Assembly (NCBI GenBank): GCA_038063855.1
Contig: JBBTUF010000054.1
Span: forward strand, 1-12,866
Direction of reading: 5' to 3'
Origin: JBBTUF01 sp038063855
Lineage (GTDB): Bacteria > Patescibacteriota > Minisyncoccia > Ryanbacterales > GWA2-47-10b
Length of the DNA: 12,866 nucleotides
Below, piece by piece: positions 12,784 through 12,866 of the stretch (its first letter is position 1; the number at the start of each line of letters is the position of its first letter). The notes beneath the pieces were generated by a model. The model saw only the letters and a program-made list of their open reading frames with translations, was not told the origin of the DNA and searched no databases. Both the position numbers and the translations under genes were made by a program.

Positions 12784-12866
12784 ATGTTTCGCATAATCTA
12801 TCCTGATCGTTGGTTTGTGTGGTCTATCGCAATTATTGTTGTTGCCTTTATTGTTATCGAAGGCGC
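12784..12866 (+). CDS. 5' end of a membrane-anchored protein, related to the gene at 11561
   Basis: An open frame of 27 codons runs off the window end. It begins MFRIIYPDRWFVWSIAIIVVAF, a basic start followed by a hydrophobic helix. The segment YPDRWFVWSI aligns with HPNRWLIWTI of the protein at 11561, conserving P-x-R-W-x-x-W-x-I, so the two are probably paralogues with the same membrane anchor. The rest lies outside, so its soluble domain is unknown. No Shine-Dalgarno is visible. Confidence 0.6.
   Translation, partial: MFRIIYPDRWFVWSIAIIVVAFIVIEG

Noticed and set aside
1..12866. CRISPR array, tRNA, rRNA or insertion sequence
   Set aside because: I saw no regularly spaced repeats, no cloverleaf or rRNA-like segment, and no transposase motifs in the reading frames.

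Overview
All genes in this window lie on the + strand and are tightly packed. The sequence looks like a Candidate Phyla Radiation (Patescibacteria) genome, most likely Parcubacteria-like. The spc-type ribosomal operon reads rplN-rplX-rplE-rpsZ-rpsH-rplF-rplR-rpsE-rplO-secY and has no rpmD (L30) between rpsE and rplO, a loss characteristic of CPR bacteria. Shine-Dalgarno sequences are mostly absent, intergenic gaps are a few bases or overlaps, and a secY-adjacent gene resembles a hypothetical family I associate with Parcubacteria. TGA is used as a stop codon (rplN, rplX, adk, the glycosyltransferase), so this is not a code-25 lineage such as Gracilibacteria.

Region 1 (1-4700) encodes ribosomal proteins and the SecY translocon channel as one continuous operon, with several ATGA or longer overlaps. 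Region 2 (about 4701-5504) is a self-contained unit between secY and adk: a strong promoter with an extended -10, a leader with two small hairpins, a textbook Shine-Dalgarno, a 194-residue protein of unknown function, and a strong intrinsic terminator. A 10-base inverted repeat brackets the coding part. Region 3 (5550-6991) is a divergent adenylate-kinase-family gene overlapping a methionine aminopeptidase gene; infA does not follow.

Region 4 (7002-11542) starts with a hicBA toxin-antitoxin pair under its own promoter and runs without terminators through ruvX/yqgF, a family 2 glycosyltransferase, galT, tpiA and pgk. The galT and glycosyltransferase genes overlap by ATGA and could supply and use nucleotide sugars; tpiA and pgk are lower-glycolysis enzymes overlapping by 22 bases. 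Region 5 (11549-12866) holds a membrane-anchored hypothetical protein, a second toxin-antitoxin pair (antitoxin plus RelE/YafQ-like toxin), and the beginning of a gene whose N-terminal anchor resembles that of the first hypothetical.

The main points for a second look are the independent cassette between secY and adk, -10-like hexamers placed exactly six bases before several start codons (suggesting leaderless mRNAs), the altered active-site motifs of the adenylate kinase and phosphoglycerate kinase, and the toxin-antitoxin module flanked by two related membrane-anchor genes. No intergenic stretch exceeds 300 bases, and I saw no tRNA, rRNA, CRISPR array or insertion sequence.
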